A stretch of DNA of 32,381 nucleotides, from NCBI RefSeq assembly GCF_025917275.1, contig NZ_JAOSHO010000018.1, positions 1-32,381 on the forward strand, written 5' to 3'. The notes beneath the pieces are model-generated. The model saw only the letters and a list, made by a program, of their open reading frames with translations, had not been told where the DNA came from and made no database searches. Positions 1 through 9,853 of the stretch are shown in pieces (position 1 is the first letter of the stretch; each line of letters begins with the position of its first letter). This stretch comes from Pseudomonas agronomica (GTDB lineage Bacteria; Pseudomonadota; Gammaproteobacteria; Pseudomonadales; Pseudomonadaceae). The translations under genes and the position numbers were made by a program.

Positions 1-44
1 GCGCCCTCATCGACGATCGCGCTTGGATGCTGATAGTAGTTCAT
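1..44 (-). CDS. wbpD: WbpD N-terminus (partial), UDP-sugar N-acetyltransferase
   Basis: Only the first 14 full codons are in the window; the gene runs off the left edge. The minus-strand reading from the ATG at 44 is MNYYQHPSAIVDEGA. This matches the start of the left-handed beta-helix N-acetyltransferase WbpD as I recall it, which acetylates the 3-amino group of UDP-2-acetamido-3-amino-2,3-dideoxyglucuronate on the way to UDP-ManNAc(3NAc)A. The His-Pro-Ser-Ala/Val start is typical of hexapeptide-repeat sugar acetyltransferases. The start overlaps the stop of the upstream acyltransferase gene as ATGA, so the two are probably translationally coupled. The position after wbpA, wbpB and an acyltransferase supports the call. 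The small amount of sequence is the main limit. Confidence 0.75.
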   Translation of the reverse strand, partial: MNYYQHPSAIVDEG

Positions 45-1891
45 GGCTTCAGGCTCACATTGGGCTGAGGTTGATCGAGAGCACGTTGCAGTTGCTCGGC
101 AGCATAGTGCCCATAACGACTTGCACCCACTTCGTTGAGGTGGTGGCTGTCACGGTAGATGAGCAAGCCTTGCTGATAAGGCGCAGCGGCAAAGAAGCTG
201 CTATTGGAAAAGTCCAGGAAACGCACGCCGGGCGTGCGGTCGACAATGGCCTGAACTTGTTGGTTGGCAGTCTGCCACTCGTGATTGAACCTCAATGGTG
301 CCGGCAGGCCAATCTCGGTAAAGCGCCTTACCCGCTGTACGTCTGTTTCAAACATAGGTATCTGAGCAAGAACCACGACATGTTTATGGGCTCCTGCGGT
401 ATCGACGAGAAATTCAGCGAACGCCTTGGCAAATGCTTGGCTCTGCATCTGGTACTGCCACATCCCTGCGATGATCACCCTCTCCACCTTCGGCAACTCA
501 CCTGCCACGGCCTCGATCTGCGCGCGGCAAGGTTTTTGCGCCCAGGCTGGCAGGCGTTCAAAGTCGAAGCCAGGGATAGGCACGCAACTGCTGGCAGTGA
601 GCACACGGTAAGCGACGCCCTGCTCTTCGCCCACCTGGTCGAAGAAGTAGTTCAGTTGAGCAGCATGGCTATCACCAATTACCAGGACGGAGACTTCGGC
701 ATCCGCCTTGCCTCGCTTGCACGCGCCCACTTGCGTGCCATGGCAGATAAGCTCTGGAGCAGCATAACGGGTGAGCTCCACAGGCAAAGGAGCGACCAGC
801 GAGGCGTTGATACGTTGCCCCCCCCATGCCACCAGCACGACCACAGTCCCTGCTACAACCCACTTGGGTACTTGGCGCATCATGCCGGAAGCGTTTCTGG
901 CGGGTGTTTCGACCAAGCGATAGGAGAGCCATCCCAGCAGAACAGAACTGGCCACGAAAATTGGCAACCATGCGGCCGTCAGCTCGTACTGCCCCGTGTA
1001 ATAGCGAATGAATGCCAGCACCGGCCAGTGCCAAAGGTACAGCGAATAGGAAATGCCGCCGATCCAGACCATTGGCCGAGTGGCAAGCAACGCGCTGACC
1101 GGACCACGCCGGGCGGCGATGAGCAGCCCTGCCGCGACACAAGGCAGGATGGACCAGAAGCCTGGGAAGTGTTGCTTATCGATAGCCAGCACCGCCCAAG
1201 CCAGCAGGATTGCGCCCAGGCCACCGAACACGCTTGCAAGTAACATGGGTAGTTCGCGCTGGCGCATTAGCAAGGCAACGATGGCACCGACCATGAACTC
1301 GGGGACCCGTGCCGACAGGGCAAAGTACATCCTATCTTGCGATTCACCCAGTCCGCGGTAGCCGCTCCAGGCAAACAGACTGGCGGCTAGCAAGGCAAAC
1401 GCCGTGAGACGCCATTGCTTTGGCAAGAAAATGACCAGCACTGGAAAGAACAGATAGAACTGCATCTCAATGGCCAAGGACCAGGTATGCAAAAGCGGCA
1501 ACTCATCGGCCCGCGGCGCGAAATAACTGCCGAAGCCAGAGAAGTACTGGTTGCTGGTAAACAGCGCCGACGACTTCAGGCTGTCGAGGAAAAATGCAAA
1601 GTCATCAGGCACAAACATAAACGCGGACAGCGCGCACACCACTACCAGCATGACGAAATACGCCGGCAGAATGCGCTTGACGCGGCTAGCATAGAATGAG
1701 ACGAGATCGACCTTGTCACTTCGCTCGGTCAACAGTGCCGTTATAATGAAGCCAGAGATGACAAAAAAGATGTCGACGCCAACATATCCGGCTTTCAGCC
1801 AGCCATTATTGGCGTGATAAAGCATGACCGCCAGCACGGCGATTGCACGCAAGCCCTGAATATCGAAACGAATATTGCGCGCGTGGCGCAT
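41..1891 (-). CDS. wbpC: OafA-like membrane O-acyltransferase with C-terminal SGNH domain (WbpC-like)
   Basis: A 616-residue acyltransferase-3 family protein, probably an inner-membrane O-antigen O-acetylase. Residues 8-360 form the multi-pass acyltransferase domain: an early RAIAVLAVMLYH segment with the conserved His26, GYVGVDIFFVISGF at 35-48, and WSLAIEMQFY at 137-146 with Glu142. Residues about 400-605 form a periplasmic SGNH-hydrolase-like domain with the GDSHA block at 406-410 and a DSHHLN Asp/His block at 581-586, the two ends of its catalytic site. The longer open frame to 2197 was rejected: its extra 102 residues lack family character and overlap wbpB, while ATG 1891 opens directly into the family N-terminus. 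It lies between wbpB and wbpD, the place I recall for wbpC in P. aeruginosa O5. Which sugar is acylated cannot be read from sequence. Confidence 0.85.
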   Translation of the reverse strand: MRHARNIRFDIQGLRAIAVLAVMLYHANNGWLKAGYVGVDIFFVISGFIITALLTERSDKVDLVSFYASRVKRILPAYFVMLVVVCALSAFMFVPDDFAFFLDSLKSSALFTSNQYFSGFGSYFAPRADELPLLHTWSLAIEMQFYLFFPVLVIFLPKQWRLTAFALLAASLFAWSGYRGLGESQDRMYFALSARVPEFMVGAIVALLMRQRELPMLLASVFGGLGAILLAWAVLAIDKQHFPGFWSILPCVAAGLLIAARRGPVSALLATRPMVWIGGISYSLYLWHWPVLAFIRYYTGQYELTAAWLPIFVASSVLLGWLSYRLVETPARNASGMMRQVPKWVVAGTVVVLVAWGGQRINASLVAPLPVELTRYAAPELICHGTQVGACKRGKADAEVSVLVIGDSHAAQLNYFFDQVGEEQGVAYRVLTASSCVPIPGFDFERLPAWAQKPCRAQIEAVAGELPKVERVIIAGMWQYQMQSQAFAKAFAEFLVDTAGAHKHVVVLAQIPMFETDVQRVRRFTEIGLPAPLRFNHEWQTANQQVQAIVDRTPGVRFLDFSNSSFFAAAPYQQGLLIYRDSHHLNEVGASRYGHYAAEQLQRALDQPQPNVSLKP

Positions 1892-2003
1892 CGCACCCGC
1901 TTCTTTTGGCTTGTTGAAATTATTGTTCGACACGCTGGCTCGCGATCCTGCTTGGGGAAATTTGAGAACGGATGGCGCAAAGCCACCCGTATTGTCTCGC
2001 CTA
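1892..2003 (-). other. wbpB-wbpC spacer with a small hairpin
   Basis: The spacer is 112 bases, whereas wbpA-wbpB and wbpC-wbpD are nearly contiguous. It carries a 7-bp stem at 1970-1976 and 1982-1988 (GGGTGGC and GCCATCC on the minus strand, one G-U pair) without a U-run, so it is not a clear terminator. It could be an RNA-processing or stability element. No open frame is supported. Confidence 0.35.
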
Positions 2004-4285
<2,282 letters not shown>

Positions 4286-4316
4286 CCAACTCTCCCTTTC
4301 AACTTTTTAATTCACT

Positions 4317-4330
4317 AATCTACTTAGATT
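4317..4330. promoter_or_regulatory. Perfect inverted repeat just upstream of wbpA
   Basis: AATCTA-CT-TAGATT is a perfect 6-bp inverted repeat with a two-base centre. It lies 32 bases upstream of the wbpA start, in an AT-rich leader. The centre is too short for a good RNA hairpin, which favours a DNA-binding site for a dimeric regulator, but no known operator is recognised and chance is possible. Confidence 0.3.
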
Positions 4331-4452
4331 CACAAGTCAGCCCCAAACAGGCCTAACCTCATTCCACCCTGACGCGAGAAACCATCGGACGCTTCTTTCA
4401 GTCTTCTTTTGCCAAAGCCAAAGCCCCTGAGCCAGGCTCGACGCTCCAAAGC

Positions 4453-4481
4453 CTACCGCCAGTCCAACAACCAATTCACTG
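4453..4481 (-). promoter_or_regulatory. JUMPstart/ops-like element upstream of wbpA
   Basis: Reading the minus strand, CAGTG (4481-4477) is followed by TTGGTTGTTGG and then GGCGGTAG (4460-4453). JUMPstart elements before polysaccharide operons have CAGTGCTCTGG and end in the ops core GGCGGTAGCGTG, which recruits RfaH. The first eight ops bases match exactly and the next ones do not (GC then T). The spacing between halves is about six bases shorter than in the enteric consensus. It sits about 170 bases upstream of wbpA in a leader, the usual place. This is a candidate, not a firm call. Confidence 0.45.
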
Positions 4482-4826
4482 CCTGGGACGCTCAGTAACT
4501 GCCAAATGAGAGGCCATCGAGGCGGCTTTGCGAGCAGCGAATACGCTTGTCACAAAAGGGTATTATGCCCGTTATGGGCGTGAATGGCTTTCATGAATTG
4601 CAGCCGGCTGAATCCAACCAGGTCTCGCGGGATCTTGCTTCTTTAGCTGCGCTTTTTTGCCGACATCATTACGACATCATTTCAGCGACCGCTGCCTTCG
4701 TGGCGCCCATCAACCAGCTCCTTGGTCGTTCCTAGCCCCCTTACTCATCTCAGCAGAATAGTGCCCAACCACCACCCACGACCGCATCAGCCTCCCTTGG
4801 GACAAAAATGGGTAGGCGTATCAACG

Positions 4827-4866
4827 AAAAACCCGTCTTCACAAGAATGTTTCTTATAAAGACGGG
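4827..4866 (-). terminator. Rho-independent terminator after wzz
   Basis: On the minus strand the 8-bp stem CCCGTCTT/AAGACGGG (4866-4859 with 4839-4832) encloses an inner AAGAA/TTCTT stem and is followed by TTTTT (4831-4827). It lies 64 bases past the wzz stop, so wzz forms a transcription unit distinct from wbpA. Confidence 0.85.
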
Positions 4867-4929
4867 CTTCTAAAATAACTCATAGGCGGACACCAGATCG
4901 CTGTAAAGCATCTTGAAACCGGCGAAACC

Positions 4930-5985
4930 CTAGTTTGAGGGCCGCCGCTCTCTACTTCGCACAAGACTGTAATGGGTCAACGCTACGAAACTACCAATCA
5001 ACCCACCGACAATAATACCAACCAATAAGATCATTGCCTTCCTTGGTTTGATAGGGCTCTCTGGAACCTCAACACTACCATCCTGCCGATAAACCGAAAT
5101 TAGCTCAGGATCGATATTTAACTTACGATAAAAGTTATATCGCATTTGCAAGGTCCGCAAATCAGATATAAACGCATCATCCGAAGCCCTGGACTCCAAC
5201 GTTTGAATTTCAGCCGCCAACGCCTTACTACCACGCTGGTAATCCATTTTATTACCCGTATCAACGGTAATATCCACAGCAGCAGACGAATTAATAGTCG
5301 GCGTAGTCAGGCCAATCGCTTGAGCAATCTTCAGCGCTTCGCGTAACTGCTGAATCCGATCCTCACGCACCCGCTGCGCAGTCTCCCGCAAGCTGGTAAT
5401 CCGCTGCTCAAGATTCCGCGCCCTCACCGAAGCTTCAGTCGTCACGTTCTTGATCAACTCCGCCTCCGCAGCCTCGCTGGCGCGCGCCACATAGGCCTTG
5501 GCCCATTCAGTCGCCTTCACCGGATCGCCGTTTTGAACGGTCACCGAGAAACGATCCGGCGTGTCCTTGCCCGGCCCCTTTACCACCAGCTCGCGCGCGA
5601 ACCGATCATACAGGCGATCGAGAGCGCCCTTTCGCTGCGATTCATCCAGCGAAGGAAGATAAACCTGATTGAAAAAGTTCTGACGAAGAGACTCACCTTG
5701 CAAGTTACGAGCAAACACATCGTAAACATGCTTGATGGAATAAGTGTCGAGCTCGGTACTTTTCCCACGCCCATAGTTCAACTCAGCGATCCCATTCTGA
5801 GTCGGCGGCATGATAAAAAGCTTTGCTTCATAGACAGGTTTGCTGAGAAACGCGTAAGCAGCGGCGCCAGCAGTGACCAAAAGAGTAATGGCCAGGATCA
5901 GCCATTTTTGAGCCCAGAGCCCACGTGCAAGGGCGATCAGGTCAATTTCATCTTCGTCGCGCACTGCAATACGATTATCTTGCAT
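4930..5985 (-). CDS. wzz: Wzz, O-antigen chain-length determinant
   Basis: A 351-residue inner-membrane polysaccharide co-polymerase that sets the modal length of O-antigen made by Wzy. Topology is the family one: a short cytoplasmic N-terminus, a membrane segment at about 28-47, a large helical periplasmic domain with a long charged coiled stretch around 165-225, and a second membrane segment at about 317-340. Just before it is the Pro-rich motif PESPIKPRKA (308-317), which marks the family. The LIALARGLWAQKW segment before TM1 is the usual Wzz domain start. It lies between the ihfB/lapA pair and wbpA. It is followed by its own terminator, so its dosage may be set separately from the sugar genes. 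Confidence 0.93.
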   Translation of the reverse strand: MQDNRIAVRDEDEIDLIALARGLWAQKWLILAITLLVTAGAAAYAFLSKPVYEAKLFIMPPTQNGIAELNYGRGKSTELDTYSIKHVYDVFARNLQGESLRQNFFNQVYLPSLDESQRKGALDRLYDRFARELVVKGPGKDTPDRFSVTVQNGDPVKATEWAKAYVARASEAAEAELIKNVTTEASVRARNLEQRITSLRETAQRVREDRIQQLREALKIAQAIGLTTPTINSSAAVDITVDTGNKMDYQRGSKALAAEIQTLESRASDDAFISDLRTLQMRYNFYRKLNIDPELISVYRQDGSVEVPESPIKPRKAMILLVGIIVGGLIGSFVALTHYSLVRSRERRPSN

Positions 5986-6178
5986 GGATAGCCTCGCTTC
6001 CTTTTTTTAGCTTTGCGCTTGCAGACACACTGGACGCATTAAAAGGTAAGACGGGCAAGTCCCCGGCGGACACGGCGGTGTTTTTATTTAAATTAAACAA
6101 ATGCAGCATACCCAAAGTCAGAAAATTGCGGCAGTGATCCTTACTCCGTCTTCCGAGACTACAGGGTTCACATATCCA

Positions 6179-6403
6179 TTATTTCAGCCGCCGACCTCTC
6201 CCGGCGATCCACGCCAAAAGGGGGCCAATCATCATTCCACAGAGAAGCGCTAGCAAGACAAAAACCGAAACAGGAAGTTGCGGTGCCGACCATCCCAAGA
6301 ACAACAATGCGACAGGCTGATTGTTTTCAAGCACGAACAGTACGATAGCCGAAGCCACGAGCACCGCAAGTACGACAAGCGCCAGGCGCCTAAAGTTCCG
6401 CAT
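6179..6403 (-). CDS. LapA-domain small membrane protein (DUF1049)
   Basis: A 74-residue protein with two hydrophobic segments, about 7-25 and 43-66, split by a short polar linker containing ENNQPVALLFLGW. The linker with Asn-Gln and the Phe-Leu-Gly-Trp turn are typical of the lipopolysaccharide assembly protein A (LapA/YciS) domain. In enterics LapA works with LapB on LPS synthesis control; there is no LapB gene beside it here. It follows ihfB by 27 bases and precedes wzz by 193. ATG 6403 has AGAGG upstream. Function here is inferred from family only. Confidence 0.82.
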   Translation of the reverse strand: MRNFRRLALVVLAVLVASAIVLFVLENNQPVALLFLGWSAPQLPVSVFVLLALLCGMMIGPLLAWIAGRGRRLK

Positions 6404-6430
6404 GGGGACCTCTTTTTTTTTGGGGCTGTT

Positions 6431-6727
6431 TCAGACGTCGTCATCCTCATCCTCATTCACCCGGTCTCGCAGCTCCTTGCCCGGCTTGAAGTGAGGTACA
6501 AATTTTCCATCAAGGCTGACCGATTGGCCGGTTTTCGGGTTGCGACCCACTCGCGGGGCGCGGTAATGCAGGGAAAAGCTGCCGAACCCACGGATTTCGA
6601 TACGATCTCCAGTGGCCAGGCATTGGGACATTTGTTCGAGCATGGTCTTGATGGCCAGCTCCACATCCTTGGACGAGAGCAGCCCTTGATGGGTGACAAT
6701 CCGTTCGATCAACTCCGACTTCGTCAT
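6431..6727 (-). CDS. ihfB: Integration host factor beta subunit
   Basis: A 98-residue HU/IHF-family DNA-bending protein that pairs with IhfA. The beta-arm block [22 protein letters not shown] (split here: 46-56 and 57-67) contains the intercalating Pro64 in GRNP. The acidic tail EDEDDDV (92-98) follows. Length and start ([10 protein letters not shown]) are those of the beta rather than the alpha subunit. It lies downstream of rpsA, but rpsA has a strong terminator and the lipoprotein gene lies between, so ihfB probably has its own promoter in 6728-6871. Confidence 0.97.
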   Translation of the reverse strand: MTKSELIERIVTHQGLLSSKDVELAIKTMLEQMSQCLATGDRIEIRGFGSFSLHYRAPRVGRNPKTGQSVSLDGKFVPHFKPGKELRDRVNEDEDDDV

Positions 6728-6871
6728 GTTTTTCCCTTCTTTTTCAAGCAGCTAGGAAAATCGCTTCAAAGGTTTTAGCATGCCCGAAGGAATTTGAACA
6801 GCCCAACTATTGACATATCTGCCACGCATGCGGGTCGCCCCTTTTCGGTGCGAGCGGACAGAATCCTTCAA

Positions 6872-7150
6872 CTAGCGACACATGACCAGCATCGTTCTTG
6901 TCACGCAACCTGCCGGATTGAAGCCGAAAGGATATTGATCCTGGTCCTTGGCGTCATCCGATCGGGTTATTACCTTGTAGCCTTGATCCTTGCACTCCCT
7001 GGCGGCGCGCTTGTAGCACTTCTCCCAGCCGGAGCCCAATCCTGAGCAATCAATCTCGATGCCGCTTACACCACGTACCGCGTGGGTCTTGGCGCCCGTC
7101 ACGCACCCCGCCAACGTAAGCATAATGGCTACCAAAAAGAGCTTGTTCAT
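6872..7150 (-). CDS. Small cysteine-rich lipoprotein of unknown function
   Basis: A 92-residue protein with a lipoprotein signal: MNKLFLVAIMLTLAGC, lipobox LAGC with Cys16, so the mature protein is a lipid-anchored 77-mer. Residue +2 is Val, giving no inner-membrane retention Asp, which suggests the outer membrane. The mature part has five further cysteines (35, 45, 53, 82, 91) and a GVSGIEIDCSGLGSGW block (28-43) seen in other small Pseudomonas lipoproteins. The even spread of Cys suggests disulfides. ATG 7150 has AAGGA upstream. It stands alone between rpsA and ihfB; I cannot assign a function. Confidence 0.8.
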   Translation of the reverse strand: MNKLFLVAIMLTLAGCVTGAKTHAVRGVSGIEIDCSGLGSGWEKCYKRAARECKDQGYKVITRSDDAKDQDQYPFGFNPAGCVTRTMLVMCR

Positions 7151-7305
7151 TCAGATCCTTTCAATAAGAGACAGGCCCTGCCTCGGATGTTTTTGATTAT
7201 GTTTCATAACAGAGACAGCCTGATGAAGCGGTTGGTTTCGCCGCGCCCCGAATGATCATGACCACTCCTTGTTCGATCGAGATAAGCCCGGGAAATCGCA
7301 GACAC

Positions 7306-7335
7306 AAAAAAGGGCGACCGAAGTCGCCCTTTTTC
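7306..7335 (-). terminator. Rho-independent terminator after rpsA
   Basis: A perfect 8-bp stem AGGGCGAC/GTCGCCCT (7311-7318, 7323-7330) is closed on the minus strand by a TTCG tetraloop and followed by a T-run. It also has a T-run on the plus side, so it could work in both directions. It lies 17 bases past the rpsA stop. Confidence 0.93.
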
Positions 7336-7351
7336 TATGGTCTGACAGAAC

Positions 7352-9043
7352 TCAGTTCTGCTTTTCCATCTGTGCACGCAGCAGGTCGCCCAGAGTGGTA
7401 GGACCAGCAGCAATGTCAGTAGCTGGCTTGTCGCGCAGGCTCTGGATTGCTTCTTTCTCTTCAGCATCGTCTTTCGACTTGATGGAGAGCTGGATTACGC
7501 GGCTCTTGCGGTCAACGCTGATGATCTTGGCTTCTACTTCTTCGCCTTCTTTCAGGACGTTGCGCGCGTCTTCAACGCGGTCACGGCTGATTTCGGAGGC
7601 TTTCAGAGTCGCTTCGATATCGTCGGCCAGGGTGATGATGGCGCCTTTGGCGTCAACTTCTTTCACGATGCCCTTAACGATTGCGCCTTTGTCGTTCTCT
7701 TGAACGTACTCGGAGAACGGATCGCTTTCCAGTTGCTTGATACCCAGGGAGATGCGCTCGCGCTCTGGGTCAACCGACAGGATAACGGTGTCCAGCTCGT
7801 CGCCCTTCTTGAAGCGGCGTACGGCTTCTTCGCCCACTTCGTTCCAAGAGATGTCGGACAGGTGAACCAGGCCGTCGATGCCGCCGTCCAGACCAATGAA
7901 GATACCGAAATCGGTGATCGACTTGATGGTGCCGGAGATTTTATCGCCCTTGTTGAACTGGCCAGAGAAGTCTTCCCATGGGTTGGACTTGCACTGCTTG
8001 ATGCCGAGGGAGATACGACGACGCTCTTCGTCGATGTCCAGGACCATGACTTCCACTTCGTCGCCGACTTGTACGACTTTCGAAGGGTGGATGTTCTTGT
8101 TGGTCCAGTCCATTTCAGAAACGTGTACCAGGCCTTCAACGCCTTCTTCCAGCTCAGCGAAGCAGCCGTAGTCGGTGAGGTTGGTAACACGAGCGGTGAC
8201 GCGAGTGCCTTCTGGGTAACGGGCTTTGATAGCGACCCATGGATCTTCACCCAGTTGCTTGAGGCCCAGGGAAACACGATTGCGCTCGCGATCGTACTTC
8301 AGAACCTTGACATCGATCTCGTCGCCAACGTTGACGATTTCCGAAGGATGCTTGATACGCTTCCAGGCCATGTCGGTGATGTGCAGCAGGCCATCGACGC
8401 CACCCAGATCGACGAATGCGCCGTAATCGGTGAGGTTCTTGACGATACCCTTGACCTGCTGGCCTTCCTGCAGCGATTCCAGCAGAGCTTCACGCTCGGC
8501 GGAGTTCTCGGCTTCCAGGACACTGCGACGGGAAACGACAACGTTGTTGCGCTTCTGGTCCAGCTTGATGACCTTGAATTCCAGCTCTTTGCCTTCCAGG
8601 TGCGTGGTGTCGCGCACTGGACGGACGTCAACCAGGGAACCTGGCAGGAACGCACGGATGCCGTTAACGTCGACAGTGAAGCCGCCTTTAACCTTACCGT
8701 TGATAACGCCCTTGACCACTTCCTCAGCTGCGAAGGCCGCTTCCAGAACGATCCAGCATTCAGCGCGCTTGGCTTTTTCACGGGACAGCTTGGTTTCACC
8801 GAAGCCATCTTCAACCGAATCCAACGCTACGTGAACTTCGTCACCAACGTTGATGTTCAGTTCGCCAGCGTCGTTGTAGAACTGCTCAAGCGGGATCAGC
8901 GCTTCAGACTTCAGACCAGCGTGAACGGTTACCCAGCGAGCCTGGTAATCGATATCAACGATAACACCGGTGATGATGGAGCCTGCCTGAAGGTTCAGGG
9001 TTTTCAAGCTTTCTTCAAAGAGTTCCGCAAAGCTTTCGCTCAT
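7352..9043 (-). CDS. rpsA: 30S ribosomal protein S1
   Basis: A 563-residue protein that binds mRNA leaders on the small ribosomal subunit and aids initiation on structured or weak ribosome sites. Six S1 (OB-fold) repeats are visible, roughly at 19-88, 106-172, 192-262, 277-349, 364-436 and 451-521. The later repeats have the pattern GxVxxxTDYGxFVxL...GLxHxSxM, for example [20 protein letters not shown]. Length is normal. The ATG has AGGAA upstream. It lies 120 bases downstream of cmk, the usual cmk-rpsA order, and ends at a strong terminator. Codon usage looks highly biased, as expected for a ribosomal protein. Confidence 0.98.
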   Translation of the reverse strand: MSESFAELFEESLKTLNLQAGSIITGVIVDIDYQARWVTVHAGLKSEALIPLEQFYNDAGELNINVGDEVHVALDSVEDGFGETKLSREKAKRAECWIVLEAAFAAEEVVKGVINGKVKGGFTVDVNGIRAFLPGSLVDVRPVRDTTHLEGKELEFKVIKLDQKRNNVVVSRRSVLEAENSAEREALLESLQEGQQVKGIVKNLTDYGAFVDLGGVDGLLHITDMAWKRIKHPSEIVNVGDEIDVKVLKYDRERNRVSLGLKQLGEDPWVAIKARYPEGTRVTARVTNLTDYGCFAELEEGVEGLVHVSEMDWTNKNIHPSKVVQVGDEVEVMVLDIDEERRRISLGIKQCKSNPWEDFSGQFNKGDKISGTIKSITDFGIFIGLDGGIDGLVHLSDISWNEVGEEAVRRFKKGDELDTVILSVDPERERISLGIKQLESDPFSEYVQENDKGAIVKGIVKEVDAKGAIITLADDIEATLKASEISRDRVEDARNVLKEGEEVEAKIISVDRKSRVIQLSIKSKDDAEEKEAIQSLRDKPATDIAAGPTTLGDLLRAQMEKQN

Positions 9044-9119
9044 TTTAATTCCTGTTGATTAGGGCGAAGTAAACGCCCATCTCCACACCCCAGACGATGT
9101 GGGTTAGTTTCATATATAA

Positions 9120-9165
9120 GAAGCACCGCAGGACTATGACTGGTCCCCTGCGGAGCTTCCTGGTC
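9120..9165 (-). terminator. Imperfect hairpin between cmk and rpsA
   Basis: The minus strand shows a stem of about 12 bp, AAGCTCCGCAGG with CCTGCGGTGCTT, broken by one mismatch, with a 14-base loop. What follows is CTTATATATG, not a clean U-run. It starts at the cmk stop. It may attenuate or partly terminate transcription before rpsA, or act as a processing site. Confidence 0.4.
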
Positions 9166-9853
9166 ACCCGGCGATATCGCGAAGCGCGATCTCGCTCATG
9201 ATGCGTTGCAACACCTGGTCGATGGACAACTCCGTGGAATCCAGCTGTATCGCATCGGCCGCCGGCTTTAGCGGGGCCACTGCGCGCTGGGTATCACGCT
9301 CGTCGCGTGCACGGATCTCATCTAGCAGACTCGACAGACTAACATCCTCGCCTTTGCCCTTCAACTGCAAATATCGGCGACGAGCCCGCTCCTCCGCGCT
9401 GGCGGTGAGGAAAATCTTCAATGGCGCATCGGTGAACACCACCGTGCCCATGTCCCGGCCATCCGCCACCAGCCCCGGCGGTTCCTGGAATGCCCGTTGG
9501 CGCTGGAGCAATGCCTCGCGCACCGCCGGCAACGCGGCGACCTGGGAAGCCCCGGCGCCGACGCTTTCGGTGCGAATGACATCACTGACTTCGTCACCTT
9601 CCAGGATGATCCGCTGCAGTTGGCCATCGGTGGCGGCGATGAACTGCACGTCCAGATGCGCGGCTAGTGCCTTGAGCAGTTCTTCGTTGGTCAGGTCGAC
9701 GCCATGGTTGGCCGCGGCGAAAGCCAGCAAGCGATACAGGGCACCGGAATCGAGCAGATTCCAGCCCAGTTGCTTGGCGAGCATGCCGGCGATGGTGCCC
9801 TTGCCCGATCCGCTTGGGCCATCGATGGTGATGACCGGTGCCTTGATGTTCAC
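9164..9853 (-). CDS. cmk: Cytidylate kinase
   Basis: A 229-residue kinase that phosphorylates CMP and dCMP with ATP. The P-loop GPSGSGKG is at 12-19, followed by the LDSGALYR block (34-41) and the [10 protein letters not shown] nucleoside-binding block near the middle. The frame is open upstream to 9895, but the GTG at 9853 gives the family N-terminus [12 protein letters not shown] and length, with AGAGGC upstream. That GTG overlaps the tyrA-aroA stop as GTGA, so the two are probably translationally coupled. cmk joins the aromatic gene run to rpsA downstream. Confidence 0.96.
   Translation of the reverse strand: MNIKAPVITIDGPSGSGKGTIAGMLAKQLGWNLLDSGALYRLLAFAAANHGVDLTNEELLKALAAHLDVQFIAATDGQLQRIILEGDEVSDVIRTESVGAGASQVAALPAVREALLQRQRAFQEPPGLVADGRDMGTVVFTDAPLKIFLTASAEERARRRYLQLKGKGEDVSLSSLLDEIRARDERDTQRAVAPLKPAADAIQLDSTELSIDQVLQRIMSEIALRDIAG

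Larger units (their letters stand above)
4286..4929. other. wbpA-wzz intergenic region, 644 bases, no supported gene
   Basis: I see no credible protein gene. It holds, in the direction of wbpA transcription, the wzz terminator (4827-4866), a tandem direct repeat of about 10 bases (CGACATCATT, 4661-4670 and 4672-4681), a JUMPstart/ops-like element (4453-4481) and a palindrome close to wbpA (4317-4330). The wbpA promoter and a long untranslated leader must lie here because wzz is separately terminated. I could not fix a promoter with confidence. Confidence 0.6.

Noticed and set aside
23..1243. A 406-codon plus-strand frame opposite wbpC
   Set aside because: The minus strand encodes a clear acyltransferase with conserved motifs; this frame has none.
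4547..4735. A 62-codon TTG-start frame in the wbpA-wzz gap
   Set aside because: No ribosome site, no recognisable motif, and it lies in the likely leader of wbpA on the opposite strand.
7700..9058. A 452-codon open frame antisense to rpsA
   Set aside because: It follows the S1 repeats in reverse and shows no family motif or ribosome site; it is a shadow of rpsA.
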